A stretch of 64,000 bases of DNA from JAAZPT01 sp034180455 (GTDB lineage: Bacteria; Bacillota; Clostridia; Christensenellales; Aristaeellaceae), in contig JAXFOG010000005.1 in NCBI GenBank assembly GCA_034180455.1, positions 56,680-120,679 of the forward strand, in the 5' to 3' direction. The notes beneath the pieces were generated by a model. The model was not told the origin of the DNA, searched no databases, and saw nothing but the letters and a program-made list of their open reading frames with translations. A program made the position numbers and the translations under genes. This document shows, piece after piece, positions 18,835 through 26,398 of the stretch. Within the stretch, counting starts at the first letter, position 1. Every line of letters starts with the position of its first letter.

Positions 18835-19734
18835 CTAAATTAAAATCTGAGGATAAGCGCCTACGTTATGCAACTCTTGCAGCTTACTCATAACAATAGG
18901 TTTGTCTTCTTTGTATGTAACACCAAACCATACTGCATTTGTTGGTATTACAGTTATTTCTAACTTGTTTTCTTTCATAAGTTCATCTGCCATCGTTGGT
19001 AATACATATTCAGCTTTAATATTGCCATCAGGAATATTATTCAAAAACTTTATAAGTAATCTTTCACAATCTTTTAAAATTGATTGATGGAACCCAAAAA
19101 AGTTCATTGATACAACTGAATTTGGATCAAGAATTGTTCCACTTGGATTTTCGAATGTATCCCTAATAGTGCCATCTTCAAAAGATCTTATTTCATATGT
19201 TTCTTTAATAGAATCAAGTTTACCATAACTTGTTTTACAAATACCTCTAGTAACATGTCCAAACTTGGAAATAGTATTCTTTAGATAGTAACCTATCATA
19301 CATGCTTTACCTTCAGATAAATCTTGCAATGCATTATACATAAGCTGAAAAGACTCTTTACCATAATAATCATCGGCATTTATTACTGCAAAAGGCTCTT
19401 GAATCAATTCTTTAGCAGACAAAACAGCATGAACAGTACCAAAAGGTTTTATACGGTCTTTAGGAATCTTATAGTTTCCTGGTAAATTATTAAATGACTG
19501 TATAGCATATCCAACTTCAATTTTACGAGCAATTTTTTCGCCAAAATTCTTATGAAAGTCTTCCTGCATACCTTCTTTTAAAACGAAAATTACTTTAGTA
19601 AATCCGGCTTCAATAGCATCATAGACGGAGTATTCCATAAGAATTTCACCATTAGGACCCATTCCATCAATTTGTTTGTTTCCGCCGTAGCGTGAGCCCA
19701 TACCTGCAGCCATTATAACCAACGTAGCTGACAT
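18835..19734 (-). CDS. Sugar-phosphate nucleotidyltransferase family protein
   Basis: A 299-residue protein with an NTP-transferase Rossmann fold. It starts LVIMAAGMGSRYGGNKQ, a pyrophosphorylase GxGxR-type nucleotide-binding loop, and has AVINADDYYGKES near residue 115, holding the metal-binding aspartate. It resembles glucose-1-phosphate uridylyl- or thymidylyltransferases, but I cannot assign the sugar. Located 8 bp upstream of galE and 15 bp after the sugar-phosphate transferase, it is presumably part of the same glycan pathway. Confidence 0.85.
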   Translation of the reverse strand: MSATLVIMAAGMGSRYGGNKQIDGMGPNGEILMEYSVYDAIEAGFTKVIFVLKEGMQEDFHKNFGEKIARKIEVGYAIQSFNNLPGNYKIPKDRIKPFGTVHAVLSAKELIQEPFAVINADDYYGKESFQLMYNALQDLSEGKACMIGYYLKNTISKFGHVTRGICKTSYGKLDSIKETYEIRSFEDGTIRDTFENPSGTILDPNSVVSMNFFGFHQSILKDCERLLIKFLNNIPDGNIKAEYVLPTMADELMKENKLEITVIPTNAVWFGVTYKEDKPIVMSKLQELHNVGAYPQILI

Positions 19735-19749
19735 ATTTACCTCCTAAGT

Positions 19750-21141
19750 TTATATAAGCATTTCTGGTGCTTTAGATTTATTTATTTTAAGGCCTTCAGT
19801 ACTGTCTTTTCTAAAAAATACTGTTAGAGTCCTAAAAATCAACTTTAGATCAAATAATAATGAAAAATTCTCAATATAAAGTAAATCAAGGAGAAGTTTG
19901 TCTGCATAAGGAGTATTGTATTTTCCTTCAATCTGAGCCAGACCAGTAAGTCCACATTTTACTTTAAGTCTATATTTAAAAGCAGGAGTTTGACTTAAAA
20001 TTTTAGGATAAGCACTAAACATTTCTGGTCGTGGACCAACAAAACTCATATCTCCAAGCAATATATTAATTAATTGTGGAAGTTCATCTAGTCTTAATTT
20101 TCTTAGTATTGCCCCAGGCTTTGTAATCCTGCTATCTTTTTCATAGGCGGGGGAGATGATCTTGCTTTTTTTATCAATATCGACGATCATCGTTCTAAAC
20201 TTTATGATGTTAAATACTTTTTCATCTTTCTTTAATCGCAGCTGTTTGAAAAATACAGGGCCTTTATCATATAGTTTAACAACTATTGCGCATACTATCA
20301 TTAAGGGTAATAATATTATTAACAAAAATAAACTTAATACAATATCAAATGTTCTTTTTACAAATGACTGAAATACCGAGAGCTCAACAAAGTCTGATCT
20401 TAACAATGTAAAATCATCAACAACGGTTCTAGATGATGATGAGACTATTAAATTTTCGATATCTGTTGCCATTAATATGTTTTTATTTTTTTTATAACAA
20501 TTTGCTAGTATAACACTAAAATTTTCTTTTGGTATTTTATCAATAATAATAGTACTGTTTCTATCTATAACATCATTTATCTTATTATAATTATAATGTG
20601 TTACATCACAAATATTGTAAGAACTTTTATTTTTTGTGAATTTATCAAATAAATAATTTGCTCTATCTTGTGAAAAAGAAATTATACAACTTTTACTTGG
20701 TGGAAAAAGAAAAATATATATTTTACTAGCAATTAATGTAATGGATATTATCCAAACAGTTTGAAGCGCAATACACAATATCAACAAAGGAAAATCTTTT
20801 CCAAATAGAATCAAATGCTGATTATTTGCAGGGTTAACATTCATTATTTGAAGAATAAAATAAGCAAAAACATCTGTAAATATTACAGACATTATTGCCA
20901 TAATAGTGTGATTTTCATTACTTTTATTCGATAAGTCCACCCATCCATATATTGAATTCATTATAAATAATAGTAATGTGAAAGATACAAGAGCAACGGC
21001 AGCAGTTCTTGATAAGTTTATTATCTGAGGATTATTTACACCCATTAACAAGAAAAAAAGGACATAAACGACTAAAAATAAGGCAATATTTAAGCTAGCG
21101 TTTAGAACAAATAACGTATATTTTATACGACTATCTTTCAT
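19750..21141 (-). CDS. Polyprenyl-phosphate sugar-phosphate transferase (bacterial sugar transferase family)
   Basis: A 463-residue membrane protein that would start glycan assembly by loading a sugar-phosphate onto undecaprenyl phosphate. Residues 1-150 hold four or five membrane helices. A CoA-binding-like middle domain follows. The C-terminal catalytic domain begins KRTFDIVLSLFLLIILLPL near 265 and includes KFRTM, LRKLRLDELPQL and SFVGPRPE. This is the WbaP/CpsE-like polyisoprenyl phosphoglycosyltransferase architecture. No glycosyltransferases or flippase are adjacent, so the rest of the pathway is elsewhere. Confidence 0.92.
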   Translation of the reverse strand: MKDSRIKYTLFVLNASLNIALFLVVYVLFFLLMGVNNPQIINLSRTAAVALVSFTLLLFIMNSIYGWVDLSNKSNENHTIMAIMSVIFTDVFAYFILQIMNVNPANNQHLILFGKDFPLLILCIALQTVWIISITLIASKIYIFLFPPSKSCIISFSQDRANYLFDKFTKNKSSYNICDVTHYNYNKINDVIDRNSTIIIDKIPKENFSVILANCYKKNKNILMATDIENLIVSSSSRTVVDDFTLLRSDFVELSVFQSFVKRTFDIVLSLFLLIILLPLMIVCAIVVKLYDKGPVFFKQLRLKKDEKVFNIIKFRTMIVDIDKKSKIISPAYEKDSRITKPGAILRKLRLDELPQLINILLGDMSFVGPRPEMFSAYPKILSQTPAFKYRLKVKCGLTGLAQIEGKYNTPYADKLLLDLLYIENFSLLFDLKLIFRTLTVFFRKDSTEGLKINKSKAPEMLI

Positions 21142-21173
21142 ATTAACCTCTTTCTCTTAAAAATTTCAAATGA

Positions 21174-21202
21174 ATATTATCATCAGATATTAGGTATGTC
21201 AA
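21174..21202 (-). promoter_or_regulatory. Sigma-A promoter of the sugar cassette
   Basis: On the minus strand, consensus TTGACA (21202-21197), 17 bp spacer, extended TGATAATAT with -10 TAATAT (21179-21174). It separates the sugar cassette from the ribU-rimI genes upstream. Confidence 0.85.
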
Positions 21203-21220
21203 CTTTACTACTAGATTTTA

Positions 21221-21733
21221 TCACTTGTTTTCTATCATTACAAGTTTTGAATAATTTTCTTCGGAAAAGTTTTCATCTATATGACAATTTACTTCGGACA
21301 CCATAATAAAAGCATCTTCGTGATTATCTTCATAATATCTTTTCCTGATAGACACGCGATAAAATCCTAAATCTGAATAAATTTTTTGAGCTACTGTATT
21401 ACTCTTACGTACTTCTAGAGTTATATATCGAACTCCTAATTGAGCAGAATAGTTTATTAATGTAGAGAAAAGTGCCTTACCAATGCCTAAATTTCTAAAC
21501 TCTTTTGAAATGGCTATGTTTGTCACATGACCTTCATCAAGTATTATCCATATACCACAATAACCAACAATTTTATCATCAATGCAAGCAACTAAATATC
21601 TTGCACATTTATTATTAGTAATGTCATTCAAGAATGAATTTTGACTCCAGGGGATTGGAAAACTATCTTCTTCAATTTGATAAACTTTGGGTACATCGTC
21701 TGTACTCATCCGTCTTATGTTTAGGCCAATCAT
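21221..21733 (-). CDS. rimI: Ribosomal-protein-alanine N-acetyltransferase RimI-like
   Basis: A 170-residue GNAT acetyltransferase. The acetyl-CoA motif region includes TNIAISKEFRNLGIGKALF near residue 70, and the substrate-side LEVRKSNTVAQKIYSDLGF lies near 110. RimI acetylates the N-terminus of bS18 in E. coli, and the Firmicute orthologue is conserved beside tsaB and tsaE as here. It overlaps tsaB by 4 bp. The true substrate in this organism is inferred from the neighbourhood. Confidence 0.9.
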   Translation of the reverse strand: MIGLNIRRMSTDDVPKVYQIEEDSFPIPWSQNSFLNDITNNKCARYLVACIDDKIVGYCGIWIILDEGHVTNIAISKEFRNLGIGKALFSTLINYSAQLGVRYITLEVRKSNTVAQKIYSDLGFYRVSIRKRYYEDNHEDAFIMVSEVNCHIDENFSEENYSKLVMIENK

Positions 21734-22422
21734 GCTTTTGAATTTTCCTGTTTCATTTTACGAACTGCCTGTGGCTCTCGTAAATACAAAGGCATCAACA
21801 ATTTATAATCAACCGAATTTTGTAGTTTTGATTTGGCCAAATTTATTAACCCATCAGAAGTTGGGTATTTGATATCAAGAATTTTAAATTTATTTTTAAT
21901 ATTTGATTCTATGTTACTTTTATTTACGCCACTTCCAATTCCAGCGAAAGTAACATCTAAGTTTAATATATTAATTTTATTTATTAATTCATCAATGTGT
22001 AGAGCGTTAGAGGCAATTATTGTTTCAATATTTTTGTCGATTACCTTATATACTCCAGCATATACTTGTTGCGATCTAGCATCTAATGCAGAGCATATAG
22101 GAGTTTTGATATTATAGCATGACATAGCTATAGCTTCTAGCGAGTTTAATGGAACACACTTACAATTCAAGGCATGCGCTAATCCTTTTGCAGTGGAGAC
22201 ACCAATTCTTATTCCAGTAAAAGATCCAGGGCCTACAACACAAGCAATATAGTTTACTTCATTTATATCTAATTTTACTTCTTTTAATACATCATCTATC
22301 ATTGGCATTAAATTAGCCGAATGAGTATTTTTATTTAGAATTGTCTTGCCATATATCGTTTCATTATTTAATAAAGCAACTGTGCAAGCTTCTGAAGAAG
22401 TGTCAAATGCAAGTATATTCAT
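21730..22422 (-). CDS. tsaB: tRNA threonylcarbamoyladenosine biosynthesis protein TsaB
   Basis: A 230-residue ASKHA-fold protein starting MNILAFDTSSEACTVAL, with GPGSFTGIRIG near residue 67. It is the scaffold partner of TsaD in making t6A37 on ANN-decoding tRNAs. It sits between tsaE (20-bp overlap) and rimI (4-bp overlap), the standard Firmicute cluster; tsaD is not in the window. Confidence 0.95.
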   Translation of the reverse strand: MNILAFDTSSEACTVALLNNETIYGKTILNKNTHSANLMPMIDDVLKEVKLDINEVNYIACVVGPGSFTGIRIGVSTAKGLAHALNCKCVPLNSLEAIAMSCYNIKTPICSALDARSQQVYAGVYKVIDKNIETIIASNALHIDELINKINILNLDVTFAGIGSGVNKSNIESNIKNKFKILDIKYPTSDGLINLAKSKLQNSVDYKLLMPLYLREPQAVRKMKQENSKA

Positions 22423-22888
22423 TATTAATTTCCTCTAAGTTTAAATTTCTTGTAAAACTTGAATCATCAATTGTTATCTGTCTTGAATCAGAATAATCAC
22501 CACAATTTATAATATTAATTTTTAATGCCTTTAAAGTATTAAAATAATATTCCGACATACTAGGCCATTCAATACATGAAATACTATCTGAAAATAAAAA
22601 ATCGTCAGTGCCTATCTCAAACAGTTCTTCATCGCTTACTATCCTGTACCAATCAAAATGGTTTAGTGGAATTGCTCCGTTGTAATATACATTTAGTATT
22701 GTAAAGCTTGGACTTGGAATGGGATCTTTTATATTAAGTCCTTCAGCAATGCCTCTAACAAATTCGCTTTTTCCAGCACCTAGATCACCAAGTAGAAATA
22801 TTATATCTCCTGGCAGAAGTCTCTTACACAATATTTTTCCAAGTGTTCTTGTTTTTTCTTTTGAAGAACTATAAAATATATTTTCCAA
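22403..22888 (-). CDS. tsaE: tRNA threonylcarbamoyladenosine ATPase TsaE
   Basis: A 161-residue P-loop ATPase with Walker A GDLGAGKSEFVRG near residue 34, then SPSFTILNVY and NHFDWYRI, which are TsaE signatures. It acts with TsaB and TsaD in t6A synthesis. It begins 2 bp after ribU and overlaps tsaB, so the FMN riboswitch upstream of ribU probably also affects these tRNA-modification genes unless an internal promoter exists. Confidence 0.95.
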   Translation of the reverse strand: MENIFYSSSKEKTRTLGKILCKRLLPGDIIFLLGDLGAGKSEFVRGIAEGLNIKDPIPSPSFTILNVYYNGAIPLNHFDWYRIVSDEELFEIGTDDFLFSDSISCIEWPSMSEYYFNTLKALKINIINCGDYSDSRQITIDDSSFTRNLNLEEINNEYTCI

Positions 22889-22890
22889 AA

Positions 22891-23463
22891 TTATATCCCC
22901 TTATGAATAAATGCAGACAGACGTTTATATATTAAAAACGTAAATGTTGTTATAGCAGCACCTTTTAGTATATTAAATGGTGCTGTAACAAATAATAAAA
23001 ATTTTGCTTCACTATCAACAAAAGGAAATATTTCATGAGCCATACTTGTAACTATCTTCATTCCATTCTCTGGTACAAATAAAGGTATTAGCACAAATTT
23101 ATTAATTATAACGCCAGCAACTGTGGCTAAGAATGTACTTATTATCATTCCAATCAATGCCGATCTTTTAGTTCTATTTTTACTATAAAAAACTGAGCAT
23201 ACAATAACAAATATCAGTCCAATGAAAAAATCTGCTAGCTCACCAATCATTCCTGTACCAGAGTGGGTAATTCCAGTTAGACATTTTATAAATAGTATTG
23301 TTATTCCTGAATATGGTCCCATAGAAAAAGTCCCAATCATTACGGGAACATTTGAAAGATCTAGCTTATAGAAAAGCACGACAGGAATTTCAATCATAAA
23401 TAGTATCGAGGATATTGCTGCTAGAACAGCTGTGATTACAATTTGTCTTGTTGAATATTTCAT
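22891..23463 (-). CDS. ribU: Riboflavin ECF transporter S component RibU
   Basis: A 190-residue protein with about five membrane helices. The residues LYKLDLSNVPVMIG followed by FSMGPYSG are typical of the RibU substrate-binding component of energy-coupling factor transporters. It imports riboflavin with the shared EcfA/A'/T module, which is not in this window. An FMN riboswitch directly upstream supports the substrate assignment strongly. Confidence 0.94.
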   Translation of the reverse strand: MKYSTRQIVITAVLAAISSILFMIEIPVVLFYKLDLSNVPVMIGTFSMGPYSGITILFIKCLTGITHSGTGMIGELADFFIGLIFVIVCSVFYSKNRTKRSALIGMIISTFLATVAGVIINKFVLIPLFVPENGMKIVTSMAHEIFPFVDSEAKFLLFVTAPFNILKGAAITTFTFLIYKRLSAFIHKGI

Positions 23464-23483
23464 AATACATCTCCTAATTTTAG

Positions 23484-23511
23484 CTAAAAAAATAGCCTGA
23501 AATATTCAGGG
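23484..23511 (-). terminator. FMN-riboswitch-controlled terminator
   Basis: On the minus strand, CCTGAA TAT TTCAGG (23510-23496) is followed by a T-run (23492-23485), between the aptamer and the ribU start. The CCCTGAA arm is also complementary to TTCAGGG at the aptamer 5' end (23626-23620), giving an alternative antiterminator pairing. Confidence 0.8.
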
Positions 23512-23515
23512 TAAA

Positions 23516-23628
23516 ACTTCTTTCATCCAGACTACAAAAAGTTTACTGTCGGTTTTGGAATCTCACCAAATCATGCCATAGGCTCGCGGACTTTACCGCC
23601 GGTTGGGAATTTAACCCTGCCCTGAAGT
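23516..23628 (-). promoter_or_regulatory. FMN riboswitch (RFN element)
   Basis: Read on the minus strand, the conserved blocks occur in order: CAGGGCAGGGTTAAATTCCC, ACCGGCGGT, GCGAGCC, GATTTGGTGAGATTCC, CCGACAGT and GTCTGGATGAAAGAAG. These match the RFN consensus. The closing P1 is ACTTC / GAAGT. It controls ribU by transcription termination. Confidence 0.96.
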
Positions 23629-23636
23629 ATAAATAT

Positions 23637-23664
23637 AGCATATCACTAATTCAATATTTGTCAA
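23637..23664 (-). promoter_or_regulatory. Promoter for the riboswitch-ribU operon
   Basis: On the minus strand, consensus TTGACA (23664-23659), 16 bp spacer, TATGCT (23642-23637), just before the aptamer. Confidence 0.65.
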
Positions 23665-23683
23665 TGTTTATACAATTAAAGCT

Positions 23684-23711
23684 TTGACATGTTTATTCAT
23701 TTGTATATAAT
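23684..23711 (+). promoter_or_regulatory. Sigma-A promoter for cysE-cysS
   Basis: TTGACA at 23684-23689, 16 bp spacer, TATAAT at 23706-23711. The leader is only about 25 nt, so there is no room for a T-box or riboswitch. Confidence 0.82.
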
Positions 23712-23741
23712 AATAAATATACAGAAGCTTAGGAGGTATAT

Positions 23742-24401
23742 TTGAACTTTTTACAAAATCTTCTTGCCGGGAAGCATAGAGATGATTATTACGCTGTATT
23801 AGAAAGAGATCCTGCAGTTTCAAGTGCATGGGAACTATTTTTCTGTTACCCTGGTTTAAAAGCAATAAGACAGCATCGTCGTGCTCATAAATTATATTGT
23901 AATGGGCATAAACTTTTAGCACGAATTATAAGTCAACATACAAGAAAAAAGACTGGCATTGAGATCCATCCAGGTGCAATTATTGGAAATAGAGTTTTTA
24001 TTGATCATGGAAGTGGAGTAGTAATAGGCGAAACAACTGAGATTGGTGATGACTGTACAATTTATCAAGGTGTTACACTTGGAGGAACTGGTAAGGATAT
24101 TGGCAAAAGACATCCTACAATAGGCAAAGGAGTTACTATTGGTGCTGGAGCAAAAGTTCTTGGTCCAATAAAAATTGGAGATTATTCCAAAATTGGAGCA
24201 GGAGCTATTGTTCTAAAGGATGTACCTCCAGAGTCCACAGTTGTTGGAAATCCGGGTAGAGCAGTTCTTAAAGCTTCGTTAAAGAAACTTATTGACCTTG
24301 ATCAATGTAATTTGCCTGATCCTATACTCGAAAATATTAGTAAAATTAAGGATAGGCTTGATTTGATAGAAAAAACAATTAATATAGAAAATAGAGGATG
24401 A
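23742..24401 (+). CDS. cysE: Serine O-acetyltransferase
   Basis: A 219-residue left-handed beta-helix acyltransferase making O-acetylserine, the committed step of cysteine synthesis. Its hexapeptide repeats include IHPGAIIGNRVFIDHGSGV, and the catalytic region reads YQGVTLGGTGK. The start is TTG 23742, with AGGAGGT at 23731-23737 fixing it. It is followed by cysS, linking cysteine synthesis to its activation onto tRNA. The shortened N-terminal domain is typical of Gram-positive CysE. Confidence 0.95.
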   Translation: MNFLQNLLAGKHRDDYYAVLERDPAVSSAWELFFCYPGLKAIRQHRRAHKLYCNGHKLLARIISQHTRKKTGIEIHPGAIIGNRVFIDHGSGVVIGETTEIGDDCTIYQGVTLGGTGKDIGKRHPTIGKGVTIGAGAKVLGPIKIGDYSKIGAGAIVLKDVPPESTVVGNPGRAVLKASLKKLIDLDQCNLPDPILENISKIKDRLDLIEKTINIENRG

Positions 24402-24406
24402 TTATT

Positions 24407-25798
24407 TTGAAAATTTATAATAGCAAAACCAGACAAAAAGAAGAATTTATCCCAATAAACAATGGAGTGGTTAACATTTATTCATGTGGACCGACAGTCT
24501 ATAATTATTTTCATATTGGAAACGCAAGACCATTTATCGTTTTTGATGTTCTCAGGAGATATCTTGAAAAGCTTGGCTACAAGGTAAATTTTGTACAGAA
24601 TTTTACAGATATTGACGATAAAATGATCAAACGAGCCAATGAAGAAGGGATTAGCGTAAAAGAGCTAGGAGATAGATTTATTAATGAATATTTTATAGAT
24701 GCTGATGCTCTTGGAATTATGAGAGCCACTAAACATCCTAGGGCAACGGAACATATTGGAGATATGATAAAGCTTATTGTTAAGCTCATAAACAATGGTG
24801 CAGCATATCAGTCAGGAAACGATGTGTATTTTTCTGTTAAAGATTTCCCGAATTATGGATGCTTGTGTGGGCAAAATTTGGATGATCTAGAATCGGGAGC
24901 AAGAATTGATATAGATAGCAATAAAAGAAATCCTTTGGATTTTGTACTATGGAAAGGCCATAAAGAAGGAGAACCCGGTTGGAATAGTCCGTGGGGTATG
25001 GGAAGACCAGGGTGGCATCTTGAATGTTCTGCAATGGCAATAAAATATCTTGGAGAAACAATTGATATTCATTGCGGTGGAAAGGACCTTCTTTTTCCTC
25101 ATCATGAAAATGAAACGGCACAATCTGAGGCAGCTACTGGTAAACCTTTTGTACATTATTGGATGCATAATGGATTTATAAACATTAATAATGAAAAAAT
25201 GAGCAAATCATCGGGAAATTTTTTTACAATAAGGGATTTAAGCAAAAAATATGACCTTGAAGTAATTCGTATGTTTATGTTGCTATCTCATTATAGAAGT
25301 CCACTTAATTATAGTCCAGAGTTGATAGATCAAGCATCCAGTAGCTTAAATCGCCTATATAACTCAATAAGTCAATTGAACATTTTAATAGATAATAGTA
25401 CATCATTTGATTCTGAAATGGACAATAATTTTAAAACTGTCGTTGAAAAATTAAAGGACTCATTTAAAGACTCAATGGATGACGATTTAAATACTGCTGA
25501 TGCAATTGCTGCAATGTTTGATTTTGCAAAATATGTATTTTCGGTTAAAGAGAACACGATTTCAAGAAACACCTTAATATATGCAAAAGAAACCATGTAC
25601 GACTTAGCTGATGTTCTTGGAATTTTGAGAAAAAGAGAGGAAAGCATTCCAGATCAAATTCAAGATCTTTTGGATAAAAGACAAGAGGCAAGGTTAAATA
25701 AAGATTTCAAGTTGTCTGATAAACTTAGAAACGAAATTGAATCTCTAGGCTTTACAATAGAAGATACAAAGCTTGGACAAAAAGTTAAAAGAAAATAG
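24407..25798 (+). CDS. cysS: Cysteinyl-tRNA synthetase
   Basis: A 463-residue class I synthetase. It shows CGPTVYNYFHIGNARPF (HIGH motif and a zinc Cys), CGGKDLLFPHHENE (further zinc ligands) and KMSKSSGN (KMSKS). The start is placed at TTG 24407, giving the family-typical MKIYNS. The ATG at 24398 is directly abutted by the AGAGG site and would leave no spacing. It lies 5 bp after cysE. Confidence 0.95.
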   Translation: MKIYNSKTRQKEEFIPINNGVVNIYSCGPTVYNYFHIGNARPFIVFDVLRRYLEKLGYKVNFVQNFTDIDDKMIKRANEEGISVKELGDRFINEYFIDADALGIMRATKHPRATEHIGDMIKLIVKLINNGAAYQSGNDVYFSVKDFPNYGCLCGQNLDDLESGARIDIDSNKRNPLDFVLWKGHKEGEPGWNSPWGMGRPGWHLECSAMAIKYLGETIDIHCGGKDLLFPHHENETAQSEAATGKPFVHYWMHNGFININNEKMSKSSGNFFTIRDLSKKYDLEVIRMFMLLSHYRSPLNYSPELIDQASSSLNRLYNSISQLNILIDNSTSFDSEMDNNFKTVVEKLKDSFKDSMDDDLNTADAIAAMFDFAKYVFSVKENTISRNTLIYAKETMYDLADVLGILRKREESIPDQIQDLLDKRQEARLNKDFKLSDKLRNEIESLGFTIEDTKLGQKVKRK

Positions 25799-26171
25799 AT
25801 TGAGAAATAGTATAAAAAAATTTATTAATTATATTCTTATCACATCTGTACTGATTTTATTTATATTTAGTTTTAAACATTTATTTATTAAAAAACAGAT
25901 AACTTTTAAATCGAATATTAAAAATAATGAGGATAGTTTTCTTATAAATGATTTTTTTACAGATAATAAACAGAAGGATATAAATAAAATTACATTAGAA
26001 GAATTAGAGAATATACCTGGAATTTCTGAAAATAACGCAAAGGCAATTATAAATTTTAGAGAACATAATGGTGAATTTGTATATATTGAAGATTTAATAT
26101 ATGTAAAAGGTATTGGAGAAAAGACTTTTCAAAAAATCAAAGATTATTTTTACGTTTCTAATAATAATTGA
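25773..26171 (+). CDS. ComEA-like membrane-anchored helix-hairpin-helix protein
   Basis: A protein of 123-132 residues with one N-terminal membrane helix (about 18-38), a short spacer and a C-terminal double helix-hairpin-helix. Its sequence includes TLEELENIPGISENNAKAI and DLIYVKGIGEKTFQKIKDYF. This is the DNA-binding half of ComEA, which captures transforming DNA; the SLBB domain of longer ComEA proteins is missing. Two TTG starts (25773, overlapping cysS, and 25800) are possible and neither has a good RBS. No comEC or comEB is nearby. Confidence 0.8.
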   Translation: MDKKLKENRLRNSIKKFINYILITSVLILFIFSFKHLFIKKQITFKSNIKNNEDSFLINDFFTDNKQKDINKITLEELENIPGISENNAKAIINFREHNGEFVYIEDLIYVKGIGEKTFQKIKDYFYVSNNN

Positions 26172-26195
26172 CAATTGTTATTATTATATTATAAT
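26168..26195 (+). promoter_or_regulatory. Sigma-A promoter for the deoB leader
   Basis: Consensus TTGACA at 26168-26173, 16 bp spacer, TATAAT at 26190-26195. Transcription would start near 26202, giving an untranslated leader of almost 200 nt. Confidence 0.85.
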
Positions 26196-26201
26196 TAAGT
26201 T

Positions 26202-26384
26202 AAAGAATGCTTCTGAGGTATTCGTAGAGCAAAATTTTTACCCACATTATTTTTTTTGGAATTCGAGTTTGTTGCTTGATGCTAAGCCTCCTAGAGTGGA
26301 AAGCAATATGGCGCAACAGTTTACCTACCTGCTGGAGAAGCGGGTGAAAAAATTACGCAATACGGTATCTTGGGGCGTTTTTTC
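26202..26384 (+). promoter_or_regulatory. Long structured leader of deoB-punA-purB; unassigned riboswitch or attenuator candidate
   Basis: Between promoter and RBS lies about 180 nt with no credible ORF. ATTTTTACCC (26234-26243) can pair with GGGT plus AAAAA (26342-26351, one bulge) to enclose a domain. Inside that domain, TGTTGC/GCAACA (26270-26275 with 26313-26318) competes with GTTGCTT/AAGCAAT (26271-26277 with 26301-26307). A 7-bp hairpin at 26327-26345 competes with the enclosing helix. The enclosing helix also shares bases with the terminator. No match to purine, PRPP, ZTP, THF, ykkC, SAM, TPP or T-box consensus was recognised by eye. Confidence 0.6.
26347..26384 (+). terminator. Conditional terminator in the deoB leader
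   Basis: Arms AAAAA-TT-ACGC (26348-26358) and GCGTTTTTT (26375-26383) enclose an inner ATA/TAT. The hairpin ends just before the AAAAGGAG ribosome site. Its left arm overlaps the enclosing helix of the leader. Confidence 0.6.
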
Positions 26385-26398
26385 AAAAGGAGATATAT

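Noticed and set aside
23712..23741. T-box leader before cysE-cysS
   Set aside because: The predicted transcript leader is only about 25 nt.
26202..26384. Purine or c-di-GMP-I riboswitch upstream of deoB
   Set aside because: A short similarity (GCTAAGCCTCC) to the GEMM core was noted, but the other conserved blocks of either class are missing.
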